A stretch of DNA of 64,000 nt, taken from Halichondria panicea (lineage: Eukaryota; Porifera; Demospongiae; Suberitida; Halichondriidae). This document shows positions 12,625-28,249 of the stretch, one piece after another. The position numbers were made by a program, and so were the translations under genes. Every line of letters begins with the position of its first letter. Position 1 is the first letter of the stretch. The stretch spans positions 310,001 to 374,000 of the forward strand of contig NC_087383.1 in assembly GCF_963675165.1 (NCBI RefSeq). Reading direction: 5' to 3'. The notes beneath the pieces are model-generated. The model was given only the letters and a program-made list of their open reading frames with translations. It made no database searches and was not told the origin of the DNA.

Positions 12625-13703
12625 TTAGTCCACCCCTCCGGACATAGCTGCCTTTAACTTTTGCCTCTTCAGCTTTTTCTGTGAGACCTTCTTTTTCTGA
12701 GTAGTGTCGTCCTCTCCTTTAGGGATGGCTTCATCCTTCTCCATTAGAAACATCTCGATATGACAAGGAGACGTCATGAAGGCTGTATGAAAAGAAGGTA
12801 ACTAATAACTAACCAATAATATTTATAAGTTAGTAGAAGAAAACCCTGAAATAAAATAGCATGAGTCTACAACCAAGGATTTGTTACCATATTACTTTTG
12901 CGAGAATCAAACATTTGCGAATTTTGCGAGGGTTGATCAATTCACAACAATAAAATCCGCAAAACCTAAATTATTACTAGTAAATACACACAATCCTTGC
13001 CAGAACACAATAGTTAGATCACAAAGGGTCAAATTTTCTGCTGATTTGGCTCATTCGCAAAGGTCTTTTACCAGCAAAATATTCTAGTAATACGGTAAAT
13101 GGGAAACGATGCTAAAATCTTACGGTTAATTCTGCCATGTGCTCTGTACGTCCTTCTCCTTAGTTTGGCGGCTCTGTTGACCTGGATGTGCTCTATGACA
13201 AGTGCGTCAGTGTTGAGCATCTTGACCTCTGCATTGCTCTCAGCATTACGGAGCAGCCCTATCAGAAAGTCACAACTCTTCTTAGGCCAACGACCTTGGG
13301 ACCCAGGAGTCTTGAAGTTCTTTGCCTGTGTGCAGATAAATTAACATGCAGTTTGTGTGATTCTAAAATAATTAATGCTTAAGTGTGTGCTCGTACAACT
13401 CCAGACATACTCTAGCTATCGTCACAGTACCTGCGCTTTTCTTCCGACGCCACCACTAAATCGTCTAAATGGAATGATTTGTTTCTTTTCAAGGACGTCG
13501 TTCAGATACCTCAAGGCCTTCTTCAGATGCATGCCCTTAATGGCCTGAGCCGCCTCCCGGGTGTTCTTAAAGTGGACACGAAGGTCCTCGCCCCGGGCCT
13601 TACACGCTGTACGGAGACAGAACTAATATAAAGCTATTCACATTACAGAAGAGTGGAACTTACATTTACTAGAATTCTCTGGCTCTATAGCGTACCTCCC
13701 CAT
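12625..13703 (-). CDS. RPL17: 60S ribosomal protein uL22 (L17)
   Basis: Large-subunit ribosomal protein lining the exit tunnel. Coding exons (minus): 13703-13664, 13606-13431, 13325-13124, 12782-12625; 191 residues against 184 in human. Seen: [10 protein letters not shown] at the start, [66 protein letters not shown], then [12 protein letters not shown] and a Lys-rich tail. The ATG lies 8 bases inside an exon that follows an acceptor, so a non-coding leader exon lies upstream. Intron 3 contains the family B element at 12885-13096. The gene is divergent from KXD1. Confidence 0.97.
12885..13096. mobile_element. MITE-like element, family B, second copy
   Basis: Ends TACCATATTACTTTTGCGAG and the near-inverse TATTCTAGTAATACGGTA. 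It shares internal sequence with 6693-6878 in inverted orientation (for example the ACTAGTAA and CTTGCCAGAAC blocks). About 212 bp, in RPL17 intron 3. Confidence 0.65.
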
Positions 13704-13970
13704 CTCTGACCCTGTGAACACACAAAATACACATAAATCATTTAGTTATTGTGAGAAACAGAAATGCTTATGTATAGAGACAAACAGATTAAAGCAGATT
13801 CTAAGCATAACACACGACCACATGGACTCACCTTCTTCTTGTAGAGAAAAGAACGAGCATGCGCAGTACAGCAAAGTTTTAAGAGAACAAGACCACGCCC
13901 TTCTAACTGGAAGGGAAACCACCGAATATCCTCTCGAGTAAGGGGCGTGGTCCACAGTCTATAAAGCAAA
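13704..13970. promoter_or_regulatory. shared promoter region RPL17 / KXD1
   Basis: The start codons of the two divergent genes are 267 bp apart. The interval contains the RPL17 leader exon; no convincing TATA box is seen on either side. Confidence 0.5.
13832..13851 (-). promoter_or_regulatory. likely RPL17 leader exon with a 5'TOP-like start
   Basis: On the minus strand a pyrimidine run CTTTTCTC begins at 13851 and is followed by TACAAGAAGAAG and a strong donor gtgagt (exon end 13832). This fits a short non-coding ribosomal-protein leader starting with a terminal oligopyrimidine tract, which in animals confers TOR-dependent translation. The start site is inferred. Confidence 0.45.
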
Positions 13971-14995
13971 ATGACTACAACTGAAGCAAACTCTGTTTTT
14001 GAGGAGCCTCCCGCTCCACAAAGACTTGAACATGATCCAGAAGATCAAGAAGAGGCCATTCCCCCTCCTGAGCAAGTGGGTCCTCCACCAGAAGCTGGGA
14101 GAACCTGTGATCCATTTATTGACAGGTTTCCGAGTATGATGAATCATGACAACATATCTGCAGTCCTGGATGAGCAAGCACACATGTAAGCAAGCGATTA
14201 AGTATACTGTGTTGTATGCCTGCACACTCACTATATGTAGTAGCAAACTGTGTTAATATTAGCTAGTAGTGTATTTGGACCATACGGCACCGGATGTAAT
14301 TGTGGAAGGGAGGGGTTCGGGTTAGCAAAGGAACAATTAGGGTGTTTCCACGTCCGGTGCCGTATAAGCCTCATGATCTGTGTATTTATCTTAGATACAG
14401 ATACTCTAGACAAGACATCCACTATAGTAGCACATGAAGTTCGTATTAACAGTATTCATTATACTAATCCTATCGGCCTATAGTTATCGGTACCCGCGAT
14501 CATCCCCTGTACAGGATGTCAGTGTTTGAGGTCACCAATGAGAAGTTAGCGAGTGTGAACAGAATATCAGAGCGCAGTTACTTCAACACGTCCGTGGAGC
14601 TACGACAGACCACCAAAACACTGGTCACCATGAAGAAGGAACTGGACTCCATTTTCAGGAGAATAAGGTGAAGCTTCTGTTAGAGAGCGTGTACTTAAAT
14701 CGACAATTAATTGTTTTGGGCCCAATTTGTCCATTTTCTAAAAAGAGCATGGGCTGTTTTCTGGAGCTAACTTTGATTGTCCATAGGAACGTCTGATTTT
14801 AATAGCTTTATTAGCTGTTTGGTAGTGCTACAATAATGATGGTGTGCTAGATCAGCATTTGTTTGTACATAAGCAATCCCCCTCCCCTCCGTGTGCAGGT
14901 CTCTTAAGTCAGCTGTGGCTAGCCAATACCCTGAGGCATGCTCTCAGGCACTGGAGCAGCTGCACAGTGAAGCCACCCTACAGGACGAGGACTGA
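13971..14995 (+). CDS. KXD1: KxDL motif-containing protein 1 (BORC subunit)
   Basis: KXD1 is a small coiled-coil subunit of BORC (and associated with BLOC-1), which couples lysosomes to kinesin through ARL8. Exons 13971-14185, 14515-14667, 14899-14995; 154 residues. Seen: an acidic, Pro-rich N-terminus, then NHDNISAVLDEQAHM, a helix with NEKLASVNRISERS, and the family signature [20 protein letters not shown] matching the human [20 protein letters not shown]. The KxDL core is represented by KKELDSIF. The human acidic C-terminal tail is shortened here to LQDED. Intron 1 holds a small inverted repeat (14281-14366). Confidence 0.9.
14281..14366. repeat. inverted-repeat element in KXD1 intron 1
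   Basis: CATACGGCACCGGA at 14281 and its inverse TCCGGTGCCGTAT at 14353 bound an 86-bp sequence without coding capacity, resembling a very small foldback or MITE. Confidence 0.6.
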
Positions 14996-15465
14996 CGTAC
15001 TGAGTGATGTGATTGGATTGAGAGAGAGAGTGTGGAGACAAGGGCAACTTAAGAGGAACTATATAATATACTGTGTCCTGCTGCTTTGGCTGTGACAGAA
15101 GTTTGTATAATTATAATCAAACAATAATTTTTTATGTTCATGTAGTATTCAGTACATCCCATGGTGTAATGTGGTTATTCATGCGGCAATAATTTATATA
15201 ATTATAATGAATATTATTGCAGTAATAACGGATGCCATGTGTGTGGGTACTGCATGGGCACTTTACATCATTATGACAGCTTATGACAGCTATAGAGGAC
15301 AAACAAATGAAGGAAGAAGTATACATTGTATGTAAGCCAAATAAAACAGTCCTATATACAGCTATAATAATTATATATAAGTAGAAAACTACTGTATACA
15401 CAGAGAAAAAAAGAAGTGAGCAAAAGCGTTAGTTGTAATGACATATAGTCCTTCTGGTTGTGTGT

Positions 15466-20933
<5,468 letters not shown>

Positions 20934-21184
20934 GATTGCTTCTGCTGCTTATAATTATGATTAACTCTTTGAACTTTAGTCCTGGAGCTCCAAATGCCAG
21001 ATGCTCTGCAAAGACAACAAGGCAAGCTGATCCACTGTTTAGCTCTTCTCTAAGACGACAACTCACCCACGGCTAGCTAGTTGCGTCAATGGTGGCACTA
21101 CTAAATATTATAAAATTAAAAGAGAAGGTGTTGGAAAATTCATCAACAAAGTGCTCACGCCCACTTTGTGAAGCAAGAGACAGG

Positions 21185-21192
21185 TGACGTCA
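21185..21192. promoter_or_regulatory. palindromic CRE (TGACGTCA)
   Basis: A perfect TGACGTCA, the consensus for CREB/ATF bZIP dimers, lies 211 bp upstream of the CREB3L start codon and on the Homer side of the shared promoter. Function is inferred. Confidence 0.5.
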
Positions 21193-21312
21193 TCCATTAG
21201 TTCATAGGGACATCCCCTTGTGCTGACACACCCACTATTGACGGATTTGTCCGATTATAACGCAAATTGCCTAAAAATAGCTTGTGTAATCTGCATTGTA
21301 ATTGTTTTGCTG

Positions 21313-21320
21313 CCACGTCA
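21313..21320 (-). promoter_or_regulatory. UPRE-like core (TGACGTGG on minus strand)
   Basis: CCACGTCA on plus reads TGACGTGG on minus, the unfolded-protein-response element core bound by XBP1/ATF6 and by CREB3-family factors. It is 83 bp before the CREB3L start codon. Confidence 0.45.
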
Positions 21321-21402
21321 AATGCTCCAACCTATCAGAGCCAACTAGCCAGCTAAAGTCACAGCTTAGCAGTAAACTTAGTTAGTAAACAACCTTTCAA
21401 AA

Positions 21403-23180
21403 ATGGCTATGGAGCTACCATTGTACAACCCACCGTCTGGAGCACTTCTTGATGATGAGGCTTTCCTGCAACAGCTACTAGGACCAGAGGTGGGTCATAC
21501 TACTCTGATATACACTGTATATTGACTTGGAGACATCATACAGCAGTAGTTTAATAGCACAGAAATATCACCAGTGTGTACGTAGACTGTGTATGCGTAC
21601 GGTGCAACGCATCCACCACTGCAACAACATATATACAGTAATATCCATTTCTAGGATGATCTACTGACATCACTGCTGGAGTCTGCAAATGCAAACGGCG
21701 CTGGTACTACAGAGCCTTCATTGAATTTCGATTTTGACATACTGAACGTCCCCACCTCACCACTAACGAGCGATGTATCCACGGGAAACAGTCCTTCATA
21801 CACGAACCAAGCCAACTCCCCTGCTAGTCTGACTAGTGGCTCTGATGGTCTGGGGTACTCTCCTGTGACTAGCTCTCCGTCTCCTTATATGATGCAGCCA
21901 TTTTCTTCATCAATGGGCATGTCCGAGCCGACACTGGATGATTTAATGACAGGGGTTGACCAGCTGTCGGGTGGTTCCAACAAAGCCGACCTAACATCGT
22001 CAGAGATCAAGATAGATGTGGGTAAGTGAACAATCATGATTGATATAAGTTGTATGTAACTATGGTATGATACAGATTACATGACAACGACACCGGAACT
22101 GGACAGGAGACAGGAAGAAGCGTCCCCTGACTGGAGTGTGTCGGATATGAAGGCACACACTCTCTTACTCACTGAGGAGGAAAAGAAGCTACTGGTAGAA
22201 GAAGGCATCAGTCTCCCTACTGACGTGCCCCTCACAAAGGTGTGACTTTAAATTTTTGCATTCTATTCTTATCTTGATTCCAAACAAAATCCCAACTGTA
22301 ATTTGTTTTTGAACAATGTTATTTGGGACTTGTATTTTGTGGTTGAAGGGTCCACATGATCTTTTTGCAGGCTGAGCAGAAGCATCTAAAGAGGGTCAGA
22401 CGAAAAATCAAGAATAAAATTTCAGCACAAGAAAGCAGAAAGCGAAAAAAGGAGTACGTTGATGGGCTAGAAGATAGAGTCAAGATTTGCACAGGCCGTA
22501 ACAGAGAACTCAAGAGAGAAGTAGACTGTTTGAAGCAAAAAAATGTTTCACTGATGGCGCAGCTGAGGAAATTTCAAGCTCTTGTTGCGCAATATAATCC
22601 CTCTAAGGTGCAGGCTGGCTCTGTACTCTTGGTGATCGTGATGTCCTTCTCATTGTTCTTTGTCCCCAAGTTCAAGCACTACGGAGGCCCTCAGGCCATT
22701 GGAAGTAAGCCAGGGGCAAAACATTGTATTATAATTATAGTGTAAGCTTTCAGTTAAATTAATGTAATTGGACCAAGTTATGGCCGCTTCACTTAACGCT
22801 CATGGAGCCATGCTCATTACTAACATTGGAGTATAACCACTTTATTTGCTGAGCAGTATGTACTGTGCCTTTAATCTCTGTTGTTCGCAGGTATGTCACG
22901 AAGCTCAAGAACACTACTGTTCACCGAGACGGATGAGTTTGGCAATGTGATTGACCCTGATAACGGTCTAATAATCTCGCCAGTTGGTGGCCAGTCTCCC
23001 AACTTCCCCCCTCCCTGGGTGTACCAGACCCCTGCTCTATTCTCAACACAGCCTGGCCTGCCAGACGAATTTGAGACTCTGAGAAAGATTAAGATACATT
23101 CGTCTGATGTCGAGCAAAGTGAAACTAAAAGTGAAAGACTGGCAGATAACTCTTTTAGTGAACACAATAAAAAATTGTAA
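21403..23180 (+). CDS. CREB3L: CREB3-like membrane-tethered bZIP transcription factor
   Basis: CREB3/CREB3L factors sit in the ER membrane and release their bZIP domain after S1P/S2P cleavage in the Golgi. Exons 21403-21489, 21655-22021, 22076-22239, 22371-22704, 22891-23180; 413 residues. Seen: an acidic, Ser/Pro-rich activation region; [19 protein letters not shown], a family-specific block; the basic region [20 protein letters not shown] (about 215-235) characteristic of CREB3 rather than ATF6; a leucine zipper (about 240-280); one membrane segment [17 protein letters not shown] (about 289-305); and luminal RTLL (from residue 324), which fits the S1P preference R-x-(hydrophobic). A canonical AATAAA overlaps the final codons. 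Which vertebrate paralogue it matches cannot be decided by eye. Confidence 0.93.
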
Positions 23181-23410
23181 ATTATTACTTTTTTGTGTGC
23201 TGTCTCAAATGCTCATTGATATAAATATTTTGTCTGCCTTTGACTAAAATGATGCCACCCTAGCTCTATAAATCAATATCTTATTAATAATTATTACATT
23301 TTTAGCAGAACTATATAATAGGTGAGAGAACATAAAACAAATTATAGAAAATAAATAAGATGTGTACAAAATGAAGGGGGGACCATGTAGTGTAATAAGG
23401 ATGAATGTTT

Positions 23411-25213
23411 TCAGTCCTCTTCTTCAACTTGTTGTAGGAGGGTGGTGAGTCTGTCCTCCACCTCCGTGACACTCGGCCGGCTGTCTGGGTCCACACTCAA
23501 CACACACACCACCAGCTCACAAAACTCCTCAGAGTACGAACTGTGTGTGTGTGTGAGTGGGTGGGGGGTAAATTATGTACATAGGTCATGAGATATCGAT
23601 ACATAGACAATCAATTAGGATGTGAAACACAGGAAATTTGATAAAATCAACGTACTGTTCTCTGGGGAAGGTGATTCGTCCACTCATAGCGGAAAGGGCG
23701 GAGCCATCACACGGACTATTACCAAAGGCAGCGGCATAGAGAGAGCAGCCTAGTGACCACACATCTGTCTTGGCTGTGATCGTACAATTGGAGGGCACTT
23801 CAAACAGTTCAGGCGCCCTGAGGGGGAGAATAAGAGAACGTAAAATACGTAGGAATTCACACCACTAGGTATTAAAGATTAGTACAAAAGATGTTATAAG
23901 CACGTACCTATAGTGTGCAGTACAGGTCTGTGCACAGTGTTCCTGAAGTGCTAACGCTTCTCTCCTAAAATGAACAAAAAGAGCAGCCATAAACACAATA
24001 GTAACAGCTACCTACAAAGACTCACTAGCCTCGGTGTTTAGTTCCTATCTGATAAAAGGGAAATTCGGTTGAAACTAATCACCCAAAATTGAAATTTTAT
24101 GAGGTACGTTAGTCAATAGTAAGTCAGTCAGTCACCTGTTGGAGATGACACACTGTGCGGGTGCAGTGCTCCCCAGGTCCATGACAACCAGCTCTTTGCC
24201 AGTGTGGCTAAGCAGCAGGTTACCAGGCTGTAGGGAATAATTAAACTGAAACACAAGAGGTTAGGAAATTATTCAGCAGTTAATTTTAGCTACGGAAATT
24301 TGTTGTATTACGTACGTAACTATAATTCTAATAGTGGATACCTCATAGTACACTTGAAGTTAATATCGTATATCTTCTAATTTGATACCTTAATATCCCT
24401 ATGAGCAATAGGTCCACCCTGACAGTTATGGAGGGCCTTAAGTCCTTGACACACGGAGAGAAACAGCTGCCCAATCCTCCGCTCCTCCAAGGGCACACCC
24501 ACATTGTGTACATACTCCATCAAGTCTTGTAACGTTCCGTTCTGTGAGGAGGCAATCAACAGTTAGTCAGTGACCACACAGTTGAGGCTTACGGGAACTA
24601 GCTATATGATTGTCTACCTTTATAATCGTTAGAAAACACTCCTAGCTCAGCTTTATTGTACTCATTTTTTGACTAATATTTAGCACTAAAACTATAAATA
24701 TATAAAACAAACACTACCAACCAAAATAAAATAATGTAAACTATCCACTGACTTGATAATAAGGGAAGAGGAGAAAGGCGATTCCAATGCAGTTACTGGT
24801 CCTCTGAGATACATCTCTGATCTCTGAGTCCACCAGGTGTACAACATTAGGGTGGTCCACTTGCGTGTGTGCTCTGATCTCATTCTGGGCGGCCTCCCGT
24901 TGCTCAGGCAGTTGTATTAATATTCTCTTCTACAGAAAAATATATAATATGGATAATCGGATAATCGATAACAAGTGTGTGCTCAGGGTCGATCAAGCCA
25001 CTCACCAGGGCATACGAATGTCCATCTCTGTGTACCAGATCAACATAAGAGAAACCTGTATATTAAATACACAGGTTTAATTATATTTATAGTCTTGCTT
25101 GGCACAGGTTTATGCCTACCTCCTTCCCCTATCCTCCTAACAACAGAGTAGCTCTGGCCATTGATGCGCTCTCCTCCGCCAAACAGAGAGGAGACAAAAC
25201 TAAAGCAAGACAT
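23411..25213 (-). CDS. STK16: STK16-like NAK-family Ser/Thr kinase
   Basis: STK16/MPSK1 is a small Golgi- and membrane-associated kinase. Exons (minus): 25213-25120, 25055-25006, 24929-24753, 24541-24389, 24227-24136, 23964-23908, 23817-23656, 23540-23411; 304 residues against 305 in human. Seen: glycine loop GEGGFSYVD, catalytic Lys49 (ALKRI), NEIRAHTQVDHPNVVHLVD, HRDIKPGNLLLS (Asp156), metal-binding MDLGS (Asp175; a DLG variant as in human STK16), RAPELFEV, and TDVWSLGCSLYAAAFGNSP. The acceptor chosen for exon 5 (exon start 24227) restores the HRDIKPGN motif; an acceptor 16 bases upstream would add unrelated residues. The N-terminus is MSCFSF: the Gly2 needed for myristoylation in vertebrates is absent, although Cys3 remains as a possible palmitoylation site. 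Confidence 0.94.
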
Positions 25214-25601
25214 CTTTTTACTAAAGCACTTTTTTGATTCTTTACGATTGTAGCCGCCCTCTTTCTAAGGTGGTTATCCAGCCCCACCCCCCCTTTGGTT
25301 TCTGCGAGCGCATGCGTATATCTGATTGTCAACCTTGCGGTGGAGAAGAACCGTGTCAGTGCAGTGGAGCTAATGGCGTCTAGTAACTCTTCGCTAACCT
25401 GACTGGTAAGTGGTTGTACTTATATTGTGCCGGAATTTTGTGCTGATATTGTGTGTAAGCTTATGGTATGATTTTGATACATTGCATTCTGCACAATCAT
25501 TTTAACTATTGTTTTACAGATTTCTTCAACTAAGACCCTAGCCTCCTTCACAAGGCCTCGAAGAGAGGCCTGGGATCGAGGCTACTAAGACTCCTGTATG
25601 G

Positions 25602-26253
25602 ATGCTGTGTGCGTATGGCAGACGTTGCACTGATGTATATACTGAGCAGTTGGAAGGAAACAGTAGCTCAAGTGAGGGAATAATAATGATCTATTCTATT
25701 CTCGTATATTATAATTATAGCTAGTCAACATGTGTATCTACTTCATGGATCCATGCATGCATGCAGTGCATGTAATTGTACCATTCTATATATTGGGTTC
25801 CTTAAATTCAATGTATGTTGATATAGTTGTGCATGCATGTATAGTGAGAAATCTTCCGAACAAATAATGACTTCTATTATTCCATCCCATACAGTCCTAA
25901 ACTCTGTAGTGTCCAGAGACCCTAATCCAGATGTGAGGTGAGTTCAGTTGTGAAAAGGTAGTGTCTTATGTATGTGGTTTGTTTACCATAGTGGTCTGTG
26001 CATTCTCTTTGCCTATGTGCTGTCTTGTAAGGGAATTATTGTCTGTATTAAAGTGTAGTCAGGAGTGCATGAATAGTATTATAGTCCATGCATGCCTGCA
26101 CCTGTTAACAGCATTGAACACTACAGTGTCCTTTCATCTGATGACTTTCTATTCCCATGCACACACATATGGAGCTCTTGCAGAACATCAGACCAGACTG
26201 GATGCGTTTCAATGAAGGAATGGATTAGATCTCTCAATCACCTCAAGAAATGA
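25602..26253 (+). CDS. candidate small three-exon gene, 60 residues, unknown
   Basis: Three short segments with good splice sites stay open only when joined: 25602-25671 (donor gtgagg), 25895-25937 (acceptor acag, donor gtgagt), 26184-26253 (acceptor gcag, ends TGA). They encode about 60 residues starting MLCAYGRRCTD and ending SMKEWIRSLNHLKK. Phases 1 and 2 match at both junctions, and the other frames of the 43-base middle exon contain stops. A possible non-coding first exon with donor gtaagt ends near 25404, divergent from STK16. I do not recognise the protein. Chance assembly is quite possible at this length. Confidence 0.3.
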
Positions 26254-26580
26254 ACAGGCTGAGCTATGGGTTATCAGGTGAAACAAAACAGATGCTACTC
26301 TATGCAACTGTTTTGGATAATAAGCAGCTTGGGGTATTAGTACAACCAGCAGGTTGTACACAGGATTGGGGGTTAGTACACAGAAAAACAGTATGCGAAA
26401 CAACACATTAGAGTGTGTTAAATGGATGTCCCAAATTTCAACACACCTTTGAGTGTGTTGAAATTTGCACGCGTTGATTTAACACAATAAGTGTGTTAAG
26501 AGGAGTGTGTTGTTTCAGGTGTGTTCAATAAAAAGTACATGAAGGGATAAAGAATGATGTAATAATATATAGTAACTTAC

Positions 26581-26745
26581 ACGCTTCTGGAATGTTCTCG
26601 GATTTCGCGTCCCTCATCCCGCCCAGGAACAAAATTGCCTTTGGGCTGTGTTTCATCAAGCCCCATCTCATGTAATGGGTGGAGGAATACTTTATTCCGG
26701 TTATCCAGCCAGTCCATCTCTTCCACTTGGGCCTTCAACTGGAGA
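26581..26745 (-). pseudogene. exon-like fragment, copy 1, unknown protein
   Basis: On the minus strand an acceptor (cacacag) precedes 165 bases reading LQLKAQVEEMDWLDNRNK, then VFLHPLHEMGLDETQPKG and FVPGRDEGREIREHSRS, ending at a perfect gtaagt donor. The exon has phase 2 at both ends and looks like real coding sequence, but no flanking exons were found nearby. Copy 2 lies at 27325-27481. Confidence 0.5.
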
Positions 26746-27324
26746 CTGTGTGTGTGATTGTGTGTGTTGGTTATTATACTACATATAATTATACTAAACG
26801 CATGAGCTTGCATGCATGGTGATGGTTTCCACCTAAACTCAACACCTACCACCCTCGGTACATTTTCTCGGGCTTTCCTCTGCAGTGGTCAAGAAGCACA
26901 AACACACATTAACACACACACACAAGTATTGTACTAAAAGTGTGTATCACTATTTTCCTGTGAGTTGCCTAAGGCTAGGCTAAAGTCAATTTCAAATTCT
27001 CAAACACATTTTTGTGTTTGTTAGTATAGCGATTCATCAGGACAAATGCATGAGTGACTTTTGATAAGAATGTGATGTGGGGAGGTATAGTAGTAAAACA
27101 CCTGCTTGTATTTTACTTTTGACTGCAAGTACAAGAATGTTACATTGCTAACATATACAAGTAATGGGTGGAGGAATACATACCAGCACCTAGGGCTAGG
27201 TCACTACACAAGTGCAGTTCAGCTCTGCACATGCTTCTATAACTAAGTCTCACCTATTGGTGGTTTTCTCGCTGTCTGGAGGGAGGGTAACTGTTCTGTC
27301 AGTAGGTCCTTACAGTGACTTTAC

Positions 27325-27481
27325 ACGCTTCTGGAATGTTCTCGGATTTCGCGTCCCTCATCCCGCCCAGGAACAAAATTGCCTTTGGGCTGTGTTTCAT
27401 CAAGCCCCATCTCATGTAATGGGTGGAGGAATACTTTATTCCAGCCAGTCCATCTCTTCCATTTGGGCCTTCAACTGGAGA
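27325..27481 (-). pseudogene. exon-like fragment, copy 2, frameshifted
   Basis: Near-identical duplicate of 26581-26745 including the flanking TG-rich tract, but missing 8 bases (the GGTTATCC stretch), which breaks the reading frame. Its donor has changed from gtaagt to gtaaag. The high identity implies a recent segmental duplication. Confidence 0.6.
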
Positions 27482-27643
27482 CTGTGTGTGTGATTGTGTG
27501 TGTTGGTTATTATACAAACGGATCGTACATGTCATGTAATTGCAAGGACTGTGAGCTACTCCAGCATGGAAATGTCAATGCATATAACACATTACTGACA
27601 ATAGAGCCATAAAAAATGTTGTTCTGCATCGAGGCAAGCAAGT

Positions 27644-27805
27644 TTATGATGAGTGTGCTCCAGAGCTGACACGGTCATCCCCGCCACTGACCAGGCCAGG
27701 GTCAGCTAGCTCCAGAACTTCCTTGGCTTTGATGAGATTGTCTCTGTCCTCCTCAAAAATGTGAACTTGCCCTTGAAGATAGTAAGAGTGCTGGCAGCAT
27801 CGTCT
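27644..27805 (-). pseudogene. terminal exon-like fragment, unknown protein
   Basis: Minus-strand open frame after a possible acceptor near 27806 reads HSYYLQGQVHIFEEDRDN then LIKAKEVLELADPGLVSGG and ends in a TAA at 27644-27646. The helical, TPR-like flavour suggests the last exon of a gene. No upstream exon was identified and I cannot name the family. Confidence 0.35.
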
Positions 27806-27855
27806 ACTCTAGAAGAGCAACTTTGTGTCGTGGAGCACCCATATTATCTTAGCTA

Positions 27856-28249
27856 TAATTTGTTGTCCTACTTTCCTGTCTTTGATTAGAATCGTTTCTT
27901 CCTGTCTTTGATTAGAATCGTTTCTTCCTGTAACAATAATTATATCAATATGCCATATCAGATTCTGCCTACGCCCCGTTGCCCCGTCAGTCCCCCTCGA
28001 GCTCTGTCTACGCCACTGACACTCACCTATGGCGATTTGTACATACATGCTGCTGGTCGCCTATATATATGCCGACTAGCATCATAGCCTGCTACACAGC
28101 AGAAGAGGATTGTACATGCTTACCTTGCCATAATTATTATTCCTTCATTACTAATATTTATTTACGTTACGGCTAGATTTTTTAGTCGAATAGTTTGTTA
28201 CATGTGTCATTGTTAAAGAAAAAAGACAGGAAAGTAGGACAACAAATTA
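27856..28249. mobile_element. foldback-like element
   Basis: TAATTTGTTGTCCTACTTTC at 27856 recurs inverted at 28222-28249 (inverse repeat of about 28 bases). Inside the left arm the unit TCCTGTCTTTGATTAGAATC is tandemly doubled. No coding capacity. Confidence 0.6.

Larger units (their letters stand above)
20934..21402. promoter_or_regulatory. shared promoter region Homer / CREB3L
   Basis: The divergent start codons are 469 bp apart. The interval contains a perfect CRE and an inverted UPRE-like core, listed separately. Confidence 0.5.

Noticed and set aside
24228-24250. Alternative upstream acceptor for STK16 exon 5 adding FNYSLQ.
   Set aside because: It would disrupt the HRDIKPGN catalytic motif; the acceptor giving exon start 24227 restores it exactly.
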